Notes: a model not told the origin generated them from the letters alone. DNA of 64,000 nt from Nocardiopsis sp. N85 (GCF_028882275.1 NZ_JARBUT010000015.1:1-64000), one strand, 5' to 3'; positions 30,655 through 39,466 are shown, counted from the first letter of the stretch. Program-made: numbers and translations.

Positions 30655-30696
30655 GACGACCCGGCGAGGCGGACGAAGTCCCCCGAGCAGGGTCGT
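30655..30696. repeat. Right copy of perfect 42-bp direct repeat
   Basis: Identical to 29028-29069. It lies 12 bases from the 3' end of tRNA-Val, a common landing place for integrating elements. Confidence 0.9.
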
Positions 30697-30708
30697 TCCG
30701 GAGTGGAG

Positions 30709-30782
30709 TGGGCGCGAAGGGACTCGAACCCCTGACCTATTGCTTGTAAGGCAATTGCTCTAACCAGCTGAGCTACGCGCCC
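30709..30782 (-). tRNA. tRNA-Val (anticodon UAC)
   Basis: Reading leftward from 30782: acceptor GGGCGCG pairs with CGCGCCC, D-arm GCTC/GAGC, anticodon stem ATTGC/GCAAT around loop CTTACAA giving anticodon TAC (30746-30748), T-arm AGGGG/CCCTT with TTCGAGT, and discriminator A at 30709. CCA is not encoded. The 5' end overlaps the last codons and the stop of the upstream peroxiredoxin gene by 10 bases. Confidence 0.95.
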
Positions 30783-31300
30783 TCGTATCGCAGGCGATCA
30801 TACCGCTTCGCGGCACTCGTCGGCGCGCGGTCCTCCGGTGGCGCGGCCAGGGCGCGCAGGTGTTCCAGGTAGGCCTCGGTGTCGCGGGGCTCGGAGATCG
30901 GGGTCAGGGTGCGCCAGCGCACGATCCCGTCCGCGTCGATGAGGAAGGTCCCCCGGCGGGCCGTGCCGCGGTCGTGGTCGAGCACCCCGTAGGCGTCGGC
31001 GACGGCGCCGTGCGGCCAGAAGTCCGACAGCAGCGCGAACGGGAACCCCTCCCGGTCCGACCACGTGCGCACGGCGAACACCGAGTCCACCGAGACGGTC
31101 AGGACCGTCCCCAGCGCGGCGAGTTCGGCGTGGCGGGCGCTCAGGTCGGCGAGTTCGCCGGAGCACACCCCGGAGAACGCCAGCGGGTAGAAGACCACCA
31201 GGACCGGTCGGCCGCGCAGTGCGGACAGGGTGATGTCCCGCCCGTACTGGTCCTGGAGGGTGAAGTCGGGGGCGGGGGATCCCGCCACGATGTCGGTCAT
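30773..31300 (-). CDS. Peroxiredoxin (AhpE/BCP-like)
   Basis: 175 residues of the AhpC/TSA family, a thiol peroxidase that reduces peroxides in the cytoplasm. The thioredoxin-like fold starts APDFTLQDQYGRDITLSALRGRPVLVVFYPLAFSGVCSGEL, with the peroxidatic Cys in the PLAFSGVC motif. No second Cys is near, so a 1-Cys type is likely. ATG 31300 has GAGGA just before it. Its TAG stop falls inside the tRNA-Val gene (positions 8-10 of the tRNA), so the two transcripts overlap and tRNA 5' processing would cut the mRNA tail. Confidence 0.9.
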   Translation of the reverse strand: MTDIVAGSPAPDFTLQDQYGRDITLSALRGRPVLVVFYPLAFSGVCSGELADLSARHAELAALGTVLTVSVDSVFAVRTWSDREGFPFALLSDFWPHGAVADAYGVLDHDRGTARRGTFLIDADGIVRWRTLTPISEPRDTEAYLEHLRALAAPPEDRAPTSAAKRYDRLRYEGA

Positions 31301-31342
31301 GTCCTCGTTCGTGTTCGGCGGTGCGGTGGGCGTCCCACAGCG

Positions 31343-31369
31343 CCGCGCGTCCGCACGTGGGACGCGCGG
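31343..31369 (-). terminator. Terminator after the DUF3052 gene
   Basis: CCGCGCGTCC and GGACGCGCGG form a perfect 10-bp stem with a 7-base loop. A second short hairpin (TCACCC/GGGTGA, 31381-31397) precedes it. Confidence 0.6.
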
Positions 31370-31403
31370 CACCGGAAGCCTCACCCCTTACGGGTGATGT
31401 CCG

Positions 31404-31829
31404 TCACCGCTTGGGCACGACCAGGCGCGTACCCGACCAGTCCGCTCCGACGCTCACCGCGCTGGTCTGGGACAGACCGGAGGTGCCGGCGGCCTCCGCC
31501 ACGTCGCTGGGCGACACGTGCAGTTCACGCCCCGCCTTAGGGGTCAGGACCAGGATCGTGCCGCCGTCGGCGATGGTGGTCACCACGTCCATGAGGGCGT
31601 CGGTCAGGTCGCCCTCCTCATCGGATCGCCACCACAGCAACGCCGCGTCGACGTCGCCGTCGTAATCCTCGTCGACCAGCTCCTCACCGGTGAGCTCTGC
31701 GATGGATGCGCGCAGGCCTTCGTCGACGTCGTCGTCGAAGCCGAATTCCTGCACCACCTGACCCGGTTTGAATCCGAGTCGGTCAGCCAAGTCACGCTCG
31801 CTCTGTGCCTGGCCCGCGGTCGCGCTCAC
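31404..31829 (-). CDS. DUF3052-family protein
   Basis: 141 residues. This actinobacterial family has no known biochemical function. Conserved landmarks are the N-terminal SERDLADRLGFKPGQVVQEFGFDDDVD, the acidic middle ELVDEDYDGDVDAALLWWRSDEEGDL, and the C-terminal strand block GGTILVLTPKAGRELHVSPSDVAEAA. GTG 31829 has GGAGGA about 8 bases upstream. It lies directly upstream of the peroxiredoxin gene on the same strand. Confidence 0.88.
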   Translation of the reverse strand: MSATAGQAQSERDLADRLGFKPGQVVQEFGFDDDVDEGLRASIAELTGEELVDEDYDGDVDAALLWWRSDEEGDLTDALMDVVTTIADGGTILVLTPKAGRELHVSPSDVAEAAGTSGLSQTSAVSVGADWSGTRLVVPKR

Positions 31830-32007
31830 GAAAGTTCTCCTCCACAGATGGTTTTTCTCAATCTTGCCTGCACGAAGCAGTTGTCACAACGATGCCGGGC
31901 CTTTTCCGCCACCCGTCACGTGCGCCCGCGACCATCGCTGATGGCCTAGTTCACACGCTAGCGGGCCCGTCCGTCAACGTGCCCTCGAACCGAGGGGCCC
32001 TCACCCC

Positions 32008-32418
32008 TCATCCAGAGGAGAGGAAGGACAGCCGCACCGTCCGGTCCGGGTTGTCCACGTTGAGGTCGACCACGGCGATCGACTGCCATGTTCCCAGCCC
32101 GAGCCGGCCCGAGAGCACCGGAACGGTGGTCTGTGGCGCGATGAAGGCCGGCATGACGTGGGACCGACCGTGCCCCCGCGACCCGTGTCGATGCCGCCAC
32201 CGGTCATCGGCGGGCAGCAGGTCGTCGAGGCTGGACAGAAGGTCGTCGTCGGAGCCCGAGCCGAGTTCGATGATCGCCACACCCGCGGTGGAGTGCGGGA
32301 CGAAGACGTTGAGCAGGCCGTCGCCACCGGTCTCGGCGACGAAGTCGTCGCACTGGCGGGTGATGTCGGTGATGCTCTCCGACCCGCCGGTGCGCAACTC
32401 CAGGATCTGTGTCCGCAT
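32008..32418 (-). CDS. YjbQ/UPF0047 family protein
   Basis: 136 residues of the small beta-rich YjbQ (UPF0047) family; some members show weak thiamine-phosphate synthase activity, but the true role is unsettled. The conserved block is GLLNVFVPHSTAGVAIIELG, followed by a His-containing HRHGSRGHGRSHVMPAFIAPQ, and GRLGLGTWQSIAVVDLNV near the end. ATG 32418 has GAAGGTGA upstream. It is divergent from the PhoD-like gene. Confidence 0.9.
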   Translation of the reverse strand: MRTQILELRTGGSESITDITRQCDDFVAETGGDGLLNVFVPHSTAGVAIIELGSGSDDDLLSSLDDLLPADDRWRHRHGSRGHGRSHVMPAFIAPQTTVPVLSGRLGLGTWQSIAVVDLNVDNPDRTVRLSFLSSG

Positions 32419-32547
32419 AGCGTCACCTTCGCGCAGGTGCGCCTCTCGTGCAACCATCCCGGTTTCGTCCTGTGGATGGCGATCCGGTCCCAGAGGGGCC
32501 ATACTCGTCCACTACGTGTGCGAACCCGGTCGAAATGAGGGAGAACG

Positions 32548-34206
32548 GTGACCGCCTCTTTACCACTGGGCCCCGTGCTGCGGCACGTCGGACCGACCAC
32601 CGCCACCGTGTGGGTGCAGGCGTCCGAGCCCGGTCGGGTGCGGGTGGTGGCGGACGGCGGTGTGACGGGCGTCGCGGAGACCTTCACGGTGCACGGTCAC
32701 CATTACGCGGTGTGCGAGATCACCGGTCTGCCCTCGGGCGCGGCGCTGCCCTATGAGGTCTTCCTGAACGAGGATCGGGTGTGGCCGGAGCCGGGTTCGA
32801 CGCTCCCCCCGAGCACGCTGCGCACCATCGATCCGGACGCGCCGACCCGTCTGCTCTACGGTTCGTGCCACACGCCCACCGGCGACACCCCCGAGGGCGT
32901 GGTCCGGTACGGGCCCGACATGTTGCGCGCCACGGCCCGGCGGTTGGCCCGGGAGCCGGTCGAGGGCAATCTGACGTTGCTCCTCATCGGCGACCAGGTG
33001 TACGCGGACGAGATCCAGGAGTCGATGCGCGCCTTCCTGCGGGTGCGTCGGGCGCGGACCGGTGAGGACGGCCCCGAGGACGAGGTCGTGCACTACTCCG
33101 AGTACGCCGAGTTGTACCGACAGGCGTGGAGCGACCCGCAGGTGCGATGGTTGCTGTCGACGGTGCCGACACTGATGGTGTTCGACGACCACGACATCCG
33201 CGACGACTGGAACACGTCGGCGGCCTGGCGGCGCTCCATGGACGGGCATCCCTGGTGGCGCGCCCGCGTGACGTCGGGGTTGGGTGCCTATTGGGTGTAC
33301 CAGCACTTGGGAAATCTCTCACCCGACGAACGCGCCGCGGACCCGCTGTGGGCGCTGGTGCGCGCCGCGCGGATCGACGCCGGAGCGGAGGTGGACGCCT
33401 TCGCCCTGCGGGCGCACGAGGAGCCCGGTTCCTACCGGTGGAGCCATCGGCACGACGTGGGCGGCGGGATCCGGGTGCTGATGCTCGACACCCGATGCGG
33501 CCGTGCCCTGGGCGAGGGAGACCCCTCGGACGGGTCGCGGTCCATCCTGGGGCGGGAGGGCCACGCCTGGCTGGACGAGCACCTGACCGGCGGCCCCGAG
33601 CACGTGGTCGTCGTGTCCACCGTGCCGGTGGTGCTGCCGCCGGCCGTGCACCATCTGGAGGCATGGAACGAGGCGGTGTGCGCGGGTGCCTGGGGCGGGT
33701 GGCCGCGCCGCCCGGCCGAGCGGCTGCGCCAGGCCCTGGACCTGGAGCACTGGGGCGCCTTCCGGTACTCGTTCGAGCGGTTGGCCGACACGTTGGGGCG
33801 GGTGGCGCGCGGCGAGCGCGGTCCGGCGCCGACGACGATCCTGATGCTCAGCGGCGACGTGCACTTCTCCTACACGGCCCCGGTCCGGCACCGGGACGTC
33901 GGTGAGGACGGCTCCCGGATCGTCCAGTTGGTGTCCTCTCCCCTGTGCAACCGGCTGCCCGAGAACTTCCGCGGGGTGGTCCGGCTGTCGGCGAGCGCGC
34001 CCGTACACCTGGTGGGTCGGTTCATGACGTGGCTGGCCCGGGTGCCCCGACCATCGCTGCGGTGGCGGCTGTCCTCGGACCTGTACTTCGGCAACACGAT
34101 CGGCGAGGTGTCCTTCGCGGGGCGCGATGTCCGGGCCCGCTGGTACCACGTCGCCGAGGGCGGCCCCGACGCCCTGCCGGTGGTGCGCACCCGGGTGGAC
34201 CTCTAG
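32548..34206 (+). CDS. PhoD-like alkaline phosphatase family metallophosphatase
   Basis: 552 residues. The N-terminal ~90 residues form a fibronectin-like domain, then the metallophosphatase: LLYGSCHTPTG, LLIGDQVYADEI, LMVFDDHDIRDDWN, VVSTVPVVLP and MLSGDVHFSYTAPV supply the usual Asp, Asn and His metal ligands. There is no signal peptide or Tat motif at the N-terminus, unlike secreted PhoD enzymes, so it is probably intracellular. GTG 32548 has GAGGGAG upstream. Substrate probably a phosphodiester or phosphomonoester; not determinable here. Confidence 0.88.
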   Translation: MTASLPLGPVLRHVGPTTATVWVQASEPGRVRVVADGGVTGVAETFTVHGHHYAVCEITGLPSGAALPYEVFLNEDRVWPEPGSTLPPSTLRTIDPDAPTRLLYGSCHTPTGDTPEGVVRYGPDMLRATARRLAREPVEGNLTLLLIGDQVYADEIQESMRAFLRVRRARTGEDGPEDEVVHYSEYAELYRQAWSDPQVRWLLSTVPTLMVFDDHDIRDDWNTSAAWRRSMDGHPWWRARVTSGLGAYWVYQHLGNLSPDERAADPLWALVRAARIDAGAEVDAFALRAHEEPGSYRWSHRHDVGGGIRVLMLDTRCGRALGEGDPSDGSRSILGREGHAWLDEHLTGGPEHVVVVSTVPVVLPPAVHHLEAWNEAVCAGAWGGWPRRPAERLRQALDLEHWGAFRYSFERLADTLGRVARGERGPAPTTILMLSGDVHFSYTAPVRHRDVGEDGSRIVQLVSSPLCNRLPENFRGVVRLSASAPVHLVGRFMTWLARVPRPSLRWRLSSDLYFGNTIGEVSFAGRDVRARWYHVAEGGPDALPVVRTRVDL

Positions 34207-34496
34207 TCGATCCCCGTGGCGGCGGACCGGGACGTCCGGGAACCCTGAGGGGTCCGGCCCGGCGTCATCCGGGGTCTTCGCGCGCCCGCTCGACCGTCCG
34301 CGCCGGTACCCACCGGGCGGTACGTGGCCGTTCCCGAGCCCCGCGCGGCCCCGGACCGGAGCCGCCCGTGCCGGACGACGGGAACCGCGGAGGGGCGTCG
34401 ACGCCCGCTCCGGGCCCCTACCGGGCCGGTGAGGGCACCGAGGGCGGGAGGGGGCGGAACGGGGCCGCGGGGTCGGGGCGGCCCGCTCCGGGAGGA

Positions 34497-35636
34497 TCAG
34501 GGCTTGTGCGGGTGGGGACGGCGGTTGTCGGTGCGGCGGGTCTTGCGGACGGCCAGGCCCAGGGCGCCGCTGCCGCGTTCGAGGAGCTGCCGGGCGGCGC
34601 GGTCGACCATGGAGCGCGGGCCCGAGTCCGACGCGTCGTCCCCCTCGTCCGCGCCCTCATCCTTCTTCGACTTCTCCGCCTTCTCGGGAGTCCCGGGCTT
34701 GTCGGCGTCGTCGGCACCCTCATCGGTCCCGTCGGCCTTCTCACCCCCGGTCTTCTCCGCCCCCAGGTGCGGGAGGACCGCGGTCGGTTCGAGCCCGCGC
34801 CCGCCCAGGTGCGGCAGGACGGCCGTCGGCTCCTCCTTCTCCTCGTCCTCGGTGTCCCGGGCACCCAGGTGCGGGACGACGTCGGTGGGCTCGTCGGCGC
34901 CCTTGACCGGCGGGGTCACCGGGCGAAGGAGGTCGGTGCGCTCGTTGGCGGCGCCGACCTCGGCCTCACCATCGGCCTCGCTCTCCTCGCGGACGGCCTT
35001 GCGCCAGGCACGCTCCACGAGCTTCTGCCGCATGGACTCGCGGGAGCGCTGGACCTGACGGGCGCGCCAGACCTTCACCAGCGGGGTGATGACCGGCCAG
35101 GTCACCTTGGCCGGGCGGGACAGGGCGTGCCACAGGTAGGCGGTGGTGCCCCACGCCTCCATGGCGCGGCGGGCCCGGGTGATGGTGAAGAAGGTGGGCA
35201 TCGCCAGCAGCAACTGCGGGAAGGCCAGCGTCAAGGCCGCCAGCAGCGGGTACAGCCCGCCTCCCACCAGCGCCGCGGCGGCACCGATGACCATGGTGAC
35301 CAGGGCGAGGGCGATGCGCAGCCCGGTGAACTGGCGGAACCGGTGCAACGCCCGACGGGCGGACACCGGCGGTGCCAGGCCCTCGGGCAGCGGTGTGGGC
35401 TGGACGATGAGCGACATCAGCAGCGTGCCCACGCCCACGCTCGTGGCCAGCAGGATGGTCCACCCCGCGGCCGACATCGATCCGCCCACGAGCAGGGCGA
35501 CCAGCCCGGCCACGGGGAGCGGCGCGGGGACCCAGAAGAGCACCCGTCGGCGCAGCTCGCCTTCCTGCGTGGGCTGGAGCACGAACTCGCTCACCGGATT
35601 CGATGTCCAGGACCACTTCCTCGGTCGTTCGACCAC
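34497..35636 (-). CDS. Membrane protein with acidic tail bearing repeated PTxVxPHLG motifs
   Basis: About 379 residues from GTG 35636, chosen because GGGGGG lies 8 bases before it (ATG 35660 has none). Two pairs of membrane segments: RRVLFWVPAPLPVAGLVALLV / WTILLATSVGVGTLLMSLIV, then LRIALALVTMVIGAAAALVG / LYPLLAALTLAFPQLLLAMP. A basic cytoplasmic region follows (KVWRARQVQRSRESMRQKL). The C-terminal half is acidic and disordered with three copies of a motif: PTDVVPHLG, PTAVLPHLG and PTAVLPHLG. The family is unknown to me. Repeated Thr motifs in a disordered tail suggest a phosphorylation or docking site. Confidence 0.7.
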   Translation of the reverse strand: MVERPRKWSWTSNPVSEFVLQPTQEGELRRRVLFWVPAPLPVAGLVALLVGGSMSAAGWTILLATSVGVGTLLMSLIVQPTPLPEGLAPPVSARRALHRFRQFTGLRIALALVTMVIGAAAALVGGGLYPLLAALTLAFPQLLLAMPTFFTITRARRAMEAWGTTAYLWHALSRPAKVTWPVITPLVKVWRARQVQRSRESMRQKLVERAWRKAVREESEADGEAEVGAANERTDLLRPVTPPVKGADEPTDVVPHLGARDTEDEEKEEPTAVLPHLGGRGLEPTAVLPHLGAEKTGGEKADGTDEGADDADKPGTPEKAEKSKKDEGADEGDDASDSGPRSMVDRAARQLLERGSGALGLAVRKTRRTDNRRPHPHKP

Positions 35637-35913
35637 AGCGTTGACCCCCCAAGACGTCATGAAGAACGGCGCGCGGAGGCCCGCACCCGGGAGCGTGCTC
35701 TGACCTCGTCGGGCCTGGCGTCCACCGTTCATCGCAAAGCTATCCCTTTTCATGCGGTCCCCGGGCGCACACGGGCGGTCGTGGACATACCCGGCGCAGG
35801 TGAAACTCGGATAAGGGGGCTCGCATGGCGGTTAACGATCAGGTTACGCCGCCGGTTCCCCCATCGACAGCGTTACGGCCGATTCAGGATGAAGACCACA
35901 TCCCGATCCCATG
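35637..35913. other. Intergenic region between the membrane protein and fasR
   Basis: About 280 bases downstream of fasR and upstream of the membrane protein. It contains related short elements GTTAACG and GTTACG but no gene or clear terminator. Confidence 0.4.
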
Positions 35914-37215
35914 TCAACCGTTCTCCGCCTCGGAGAGGCGACCCAGCGCGACGGCGATCCGCAGCACGAACGACCCCCGCCCGTCGGAGGGCGTGTGTCC
36001 GGTCAGCTCCGCGATCCGGCTGAGCCGGTAACGCACGGTGTTGGGATGGACGAACAGCATGCGGGCCGTCGCCTCCAACGACGACGCGTGCTCCAGGTAC
36101 ACCGACAGGGTGTCGAGCAGGGGCGATCCCGCGCCCGCCAACGGCAGGTACACCTCCTGGACCAGTTGGCGCCGCGCCTCGACGTCGCCCTGCAACGCCC
36201 GTTCCGGCAACAGGTCGGCGGCCGAGACCGGGCGCGGTGCGTCCGGCCAGGCCACGGCGGCGCGCAGGCCGCTGACGGCGGCCCGAGCCGACGCGCCGGC
36301 CGAGCGCAGGTCGGGCACCGCCGGACCGACCACCACCGGTCCGGGGCCGAACATCCCGGTCAGGGGCTCTGCGGCGGCGGTGGGCAGGTCCTCCTTCGGG
36401 TAGCGGTCGCCGACGCCCACCACGACGACCACGCGCCGCCCCTGGGTTCCGGCCAGGACGTCATGGCCCGATCGGCGGGCGGCGGCGCGCAGGTCGTCCA
36501 TGACCTTGGCCTCCTCCTCTTCCTCGCCGATCTCCCCGGCCACCGTGATCACGGGGGTGAGCGACCATCCAAGCGCGGATCCCCACGTCTGGAGGCCGTC
36601 CTCCCGGTCGCCGTGCAGCAGCGCGTCGACGATGAGGGCCTCCAGGCGGGCGTCCCAGGCGCCGCGCGCCTCGGCGGCGCGCGCGTAGACCTTCGCCGAG
36701 CTGAACGCCACCTCGCGGGTGTAGCGCAGGACCGCTTCGCGCAGTTGCTGGGCGCCTCCGGGCGCGGCCAGCTCGTCCACCTGGCCCTCCACGACCTCGA
36801 TGACGACCCGGATCATGTCGACCGTCTGCTGGAGGGAGACCGACCGGGTGAGTTCGCGCGGGGCCGTGCCGAAGACCTCGACGGTGATGGCGGGCCTGCC
36901 GCGTTGGGGATTGCGGAACCAGTCGACGAAGGCCGCGACCCCCGACTGGGCGACCAGGCCGACCCACGAGCGGTCCTGGGCCGACATCCGGCGGAACCAG
37001 CCGAGCCGTTCCTCCATGCGGGCGACGGCGGCGGTGCCCAGGACGCCCATGGAGCGCTCCAGGCGGCGGACCGTCTCGGCGCGGACGCGCTCCTGGTCGT
37101 CGGTCCCGTTCCGCGTCCGCGGCTCCTCGTCGGTCTCCTCCGGAGCGCTCCGGCGTTCCTCCGGGTCCTCCGGGGAGCCGGTACCGTTCCGTGCGGGCTG
37201 GGATGGGGTGTTCAC
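35914..37215 (-). CDS. fasR: FasR-type regulator of fatty acid synthesis (PucR/CdaR-like)
   Basis: 433 residues. The C-terminal PucR-type HTH is LLDTLSVYLEHASSLEATARMLFVHPNTVRYRLSRIAELTGHTPSD. The body carries the blocks typical of Streptomyces FasR: RSWVGLVAQSGVAAFVDWFR, VFGTAPRELTRSVSLQQTVDMIRVVIEVVE and YARAAEARGAWDARLEALIVDALL. In Streptomyces coelicolor FasR sits beside fabD and activates the fab operon; here too it is divergent from fabD. GTG 37215 is used although GGAGAG touches the start; a shorter start is possible. The first ~45 residues are low-complexity. Confidence 0.9.
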   Translation of the reverse strand: MNTPSQPARNGTGSPEDPEERRSAPEETDEEPRTRNGTDDQERVRAETVRRLERSMGVLGTAAVARMEERLGWFRRMSAQDRSWVGLVAQSGVAAFVDWFRNPQRGRPAITVEVFGTAPRELTRSVSLQQTVDMIRVVIEVVEGQVDELAAPGGAQQLREAVLRYTREVAFSSAKVYARAAEARGAWDARLEALIVDALLHGDREDGLQTWGSALGWSLTPVITVAGEIGEEEEEAKVMDDLRAAARRSGHDVLAGTQGRRVVVVVGVGDRYPKEDLPTAAAEPLTGMFGPGPVVVGPAVPDLRSAGASARAAVSGLRAAVAWPDAPRPVSAADLLPERALQGDVEARRQLVQEVYLPLAGAGSPLLDTLSVYLEHASSLEATARMLFVHPNTVRYRLSRIAELTGHTPSDGRGSFVLRIAVALGRLSEAENG

Positions 37216-37369
37216 CTCTCCAGCTTCGCATCCCCGGCATCCGGACGGGCTGTCCCTCCCCGTCCGATCCCGTGCGGCGGTCGCGGTGAGCCTTCGACCG
37301 GCGGGGATGTAACGTCGAAAGGTGATCCGCCTCACCGGTTCTCGTCTTTCCGACACATGCCGGAGACCG

Positions 37370-37389
37370 TTTTGTGGGGTTTCCACAAG
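37370..37389. promoter_or_regulatory. Candidate FasR box upstream of fabD
   Basis: TTTTGTGGGGTTTCCACAAG holds the dyad TTGTGG-N5-CCACAA (37372-37388), 69 bases before fabD and in the fasR-fabD gap. It differs by one base from the copy at 7831-7850. Confidence 0.75.
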
Positions 37390-37457
37390 CACCTCCGTGC
37401 GAAGTTCGTGTCCCTCCCCATCCAACTGGTGATCTCCTACAGGGCAAGGTGGATGTC

Positions 37458-38438
37458 GTGCTTGTAATCGTTGCTCCCGGCCAAGGCGCCCAGGTACCCG
37501 GTTTCCTCTCCCCGTGGCTCGAACTCCCCGGCGTCGCCGGACAGTTCGCCGCGTGGTCCGAGGTGGTCGGGCTCGACCTGGCGCGCTACGGCACCACCGC
37601 GGACGCGGACGAGATCCGCGACACCGCCGTCGCCCAGCCGTTGCTGGTCGGCGCCGGCATGGTCTCCGCCTCCGCGATCCTCGGTCCCCTCGTCTCCCCC
37701 TCCCCGGGTCTGCCCGCCGAGGCCTCCCTCGTGGACGCCGTCGCCGGGCACAGCGTCGGCGAGTTCACCGCCGCCGCGATCGCCGGGGTGCTGTCCCCCA
37801 AGGACGCGCTGACCCTGGTCGCCGAACGCGGTCGGGGCATGGCCGACGCGGCCGCCCGGACCGAGACCGGCATGACCGCCGTGCTCGGCGGGGATCGCGA
37901 GCAGGTGCTGGAGGCGATCGCCGCCGCGGGGCTGACCCCGGCCAACGACAACGGCTCGGGGCAGATCGTCGCCGCGGGGACCGTCGAACAACTGGCGGCG
38001 TTCGCCCAGAACCCGCCCGAACGGGCCCGGCTGCGCCCCCTGTCGGTGGCCGGCGCCTTCCACACCGAGCACATGGCCCCGGCCGTGGAGCGGGCGCGAC
38101 AGGCCGCCGCCGTCCTGTCGCCCTCCGACCCCTCCGTGCGCATCCTGTCCAACGCCGACGGCGCGGTGGTCGAGAGCGGCTCGGAGTACCTGGACCGTCT
38201 GATCTCCCAGATCTCCTCCCCGGTGCGCTGGGACGCCTGCACCGAGACGTTGGCCGAACTGGGCGTCACCGCCCTCATCGAGCTGACGCCGGCGGGCACG
38301 CTCACCGGTCTGGCCAAGCGCGCGCTGCGCGGCGTCGAACTCCTCGCGGTCAAGACCCCCGAGGACATCGACCGCGCCGCCGCCCTCATCAAGGAGCACG
38401 CGGGGACCTCCGCCGCGGGCACCGATCAGGAAGGCTGA
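37458..38438 (+). CDS. fabD: Malonyl-CoA:ACP transacylase
   Basis: 326 residues. It transfers malonyl from CoA to acyl carrier protein, feeding type II fatty-acid synthesis in the cytoplasm. The N-terminus VAPGQGAQVPGFL is standard, the catalytic Ser is in AGHSVGEFTAAAIAG, and the catalytic His is in VAGAFHTEHMAP. The GTG at 37458 gives LVIVAPGQG and has AAGGTGG 5 bases upstream; GTG 37449 is an alternative. It is the first gene of fabD-fabH-acpP-fabF, the usual actinomycete order. Likely controlled by FasR through the box 69 bases upstream. Confidence 0.95.
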   Translation: MLVIVAPGQGAQVPGFLSPWLELPGVAGQFAAWSEVVGLDLARYGTTADADEIRDTAVAQPLLVGAGMVSASAILGPLVSPSPGLPAEASLVDAVAGHSVGEFTAAAIAGVLSPKDALTLVAERGRGMADAAARTETGMTAVLGGDREQVLEAIAAAGLTPANDNGSGQIVAAGTVEQLAAFAQNPPERARLRPLSVAGAFHTEHMAPAVERARQAAAVLSPSDPSVRILSNADGAVVESGSEYLDRLISQISSPVRWDACTETLAELGVTALIELTPAGTLTGLAKRALRGVELLAVKTPEDIDRAAALIKEHAGTSAAGTDQEG

Positions 38439-38442
38439 CCCC

Positions 38443-39399
38443 ATGTTCCCCACTGCGAGCGTTCCCGGCGGAGCGATCATCCGCTCCGTCGGTGAGTACC
38501 AGCCCTCCAGGGTCGTCACCAACGCCGACCTTGAGGCGCGGGTCGACACCAACGACGAGTGGATCCAGAGCCGTGTCGGCATCAAGGAGCGGCGCATCGC
38601 CGGTCCCGAGGACACCGTGGCGAGCATGGCCGTGGCGGCCGGCGGCAAGGCCCTGGCCGCGAGCGGTCTGTCCCCGGAGGACATCGACCTGGTCATCGTG
38701 GCCACCTGCACCGTGCAGGACCAGATCCCCAACACCGCCGCGACCGTCGCCGCCCGGCTGGGCATCGTCGCCCCGGGCGCCTTCGACATCAACGCCGCCT
38801 GCGCCGGGTTCTGTTACACCCTGGGCATCGCCGCCGACATGGTGCGCGCCGGCAGCTCCCGCAACGCGCTGATCATCGGCTCGGAGAAGCTCAGCGACTG
38901 GGTGGACTGGACCGACCGCTCCACCTGTGTGATCTTCGCCGACGGCGCCGGCGCGGCCGTGGTCTCGGCCTCCGAGGACAACGGCATCGGCCCGGTGGTG
39001 TGGGGTTCCTCCGGCGAGCGCGCCGACAGGATCCACCTGCGCGACCACAAGTACCTCTGGCAGGAGGGACAGGCGGTCTTCCGCTGGACCACCACCGAGC
39101 TGTACAAGACCGGACTGGAGGCCCTGGAGCGGGCGGGCGTGGCCCCCGAGGAGCTCACCGCCTTCGTCCCGCACCAGGCCAACCTGCGGATCATCGAATC
39201 CATCGCCAAGAAGCTGGGCGCGCCCCAGGCACTCGTGGCCCGCGATATCGTCACCGCGGGCAACACCTCTTCCGCGTCCATCCCGCTCGCGCTCTCGCGC
39301 ATGATCGGACGCGGGGAACTCCCTTCGGGGAGCACCGTCCTCACCCTGGGCTTCGGCGCGGGGCTGGTCTACGCCGCACAGGTGATCCGCATCCCCTGA
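38443..39399 (+). CDS. fabH: 3-oxoacyl-ACP synthase III
   Basis: 318 residues. It condenses a short acyl-CoA with malonyl-ACP to start each chain; in actinomycetes it often prefers branched primers. The catalytic triad is visible: Cys in FDINAACAGFCYTL, His in FVPHQANLRII and Asn in AGNTSSASIPLA. It begins 4 bases after fabD with GGAAGG in the overlap region, so it is translationally close-coupled. Confidence 0.96.
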   Translation: MFPTASVPGGAIIRSVGEYQPSRVVTNADLEARVDTNDEWIQSRVGIKERRIAGPEDTVASMAVAAGGKALAASGLSPEDIDLVIVATCTVQDQIPNTAATVAARLGIVAPGAFDINAACAGFCYTLGIAADMVRAGSSRNALIIGSEKLSDWVDWTDRSTCVIFADGAGAAVVSASEDNGIGPVVWGSSGERADRIHLRDHKYLWQEGQAVFRWTTTELYKTGLEALERAGVAPEELTAFVPHQANLRIIESIAKKLGAPQALVARDIVTAGNTSSASIPLALSRMIGRGELPSGSTVLTLGFGAGLVYAAQVIRIP

Positions 39400-39466
39400 C
39401 GTACGACCGAGGGTCCGATGAGGACCGCATCCCGGACATCGAACAGTGATCAAGGAGAAGAACGAC

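Noticed and set aside
29028-30696. Complete integrated prophage or ICE
   Set aside because: There is no integrase with catalytic residues, no replication or conjugation gene, and the segment is only 1.7 kb.
30709-30782. tRNA-Thr reading of the tRNA gene
   Set aside because: The seven-base anticodon loop CTTACAA places TAC at positions 34-36, which is valine.
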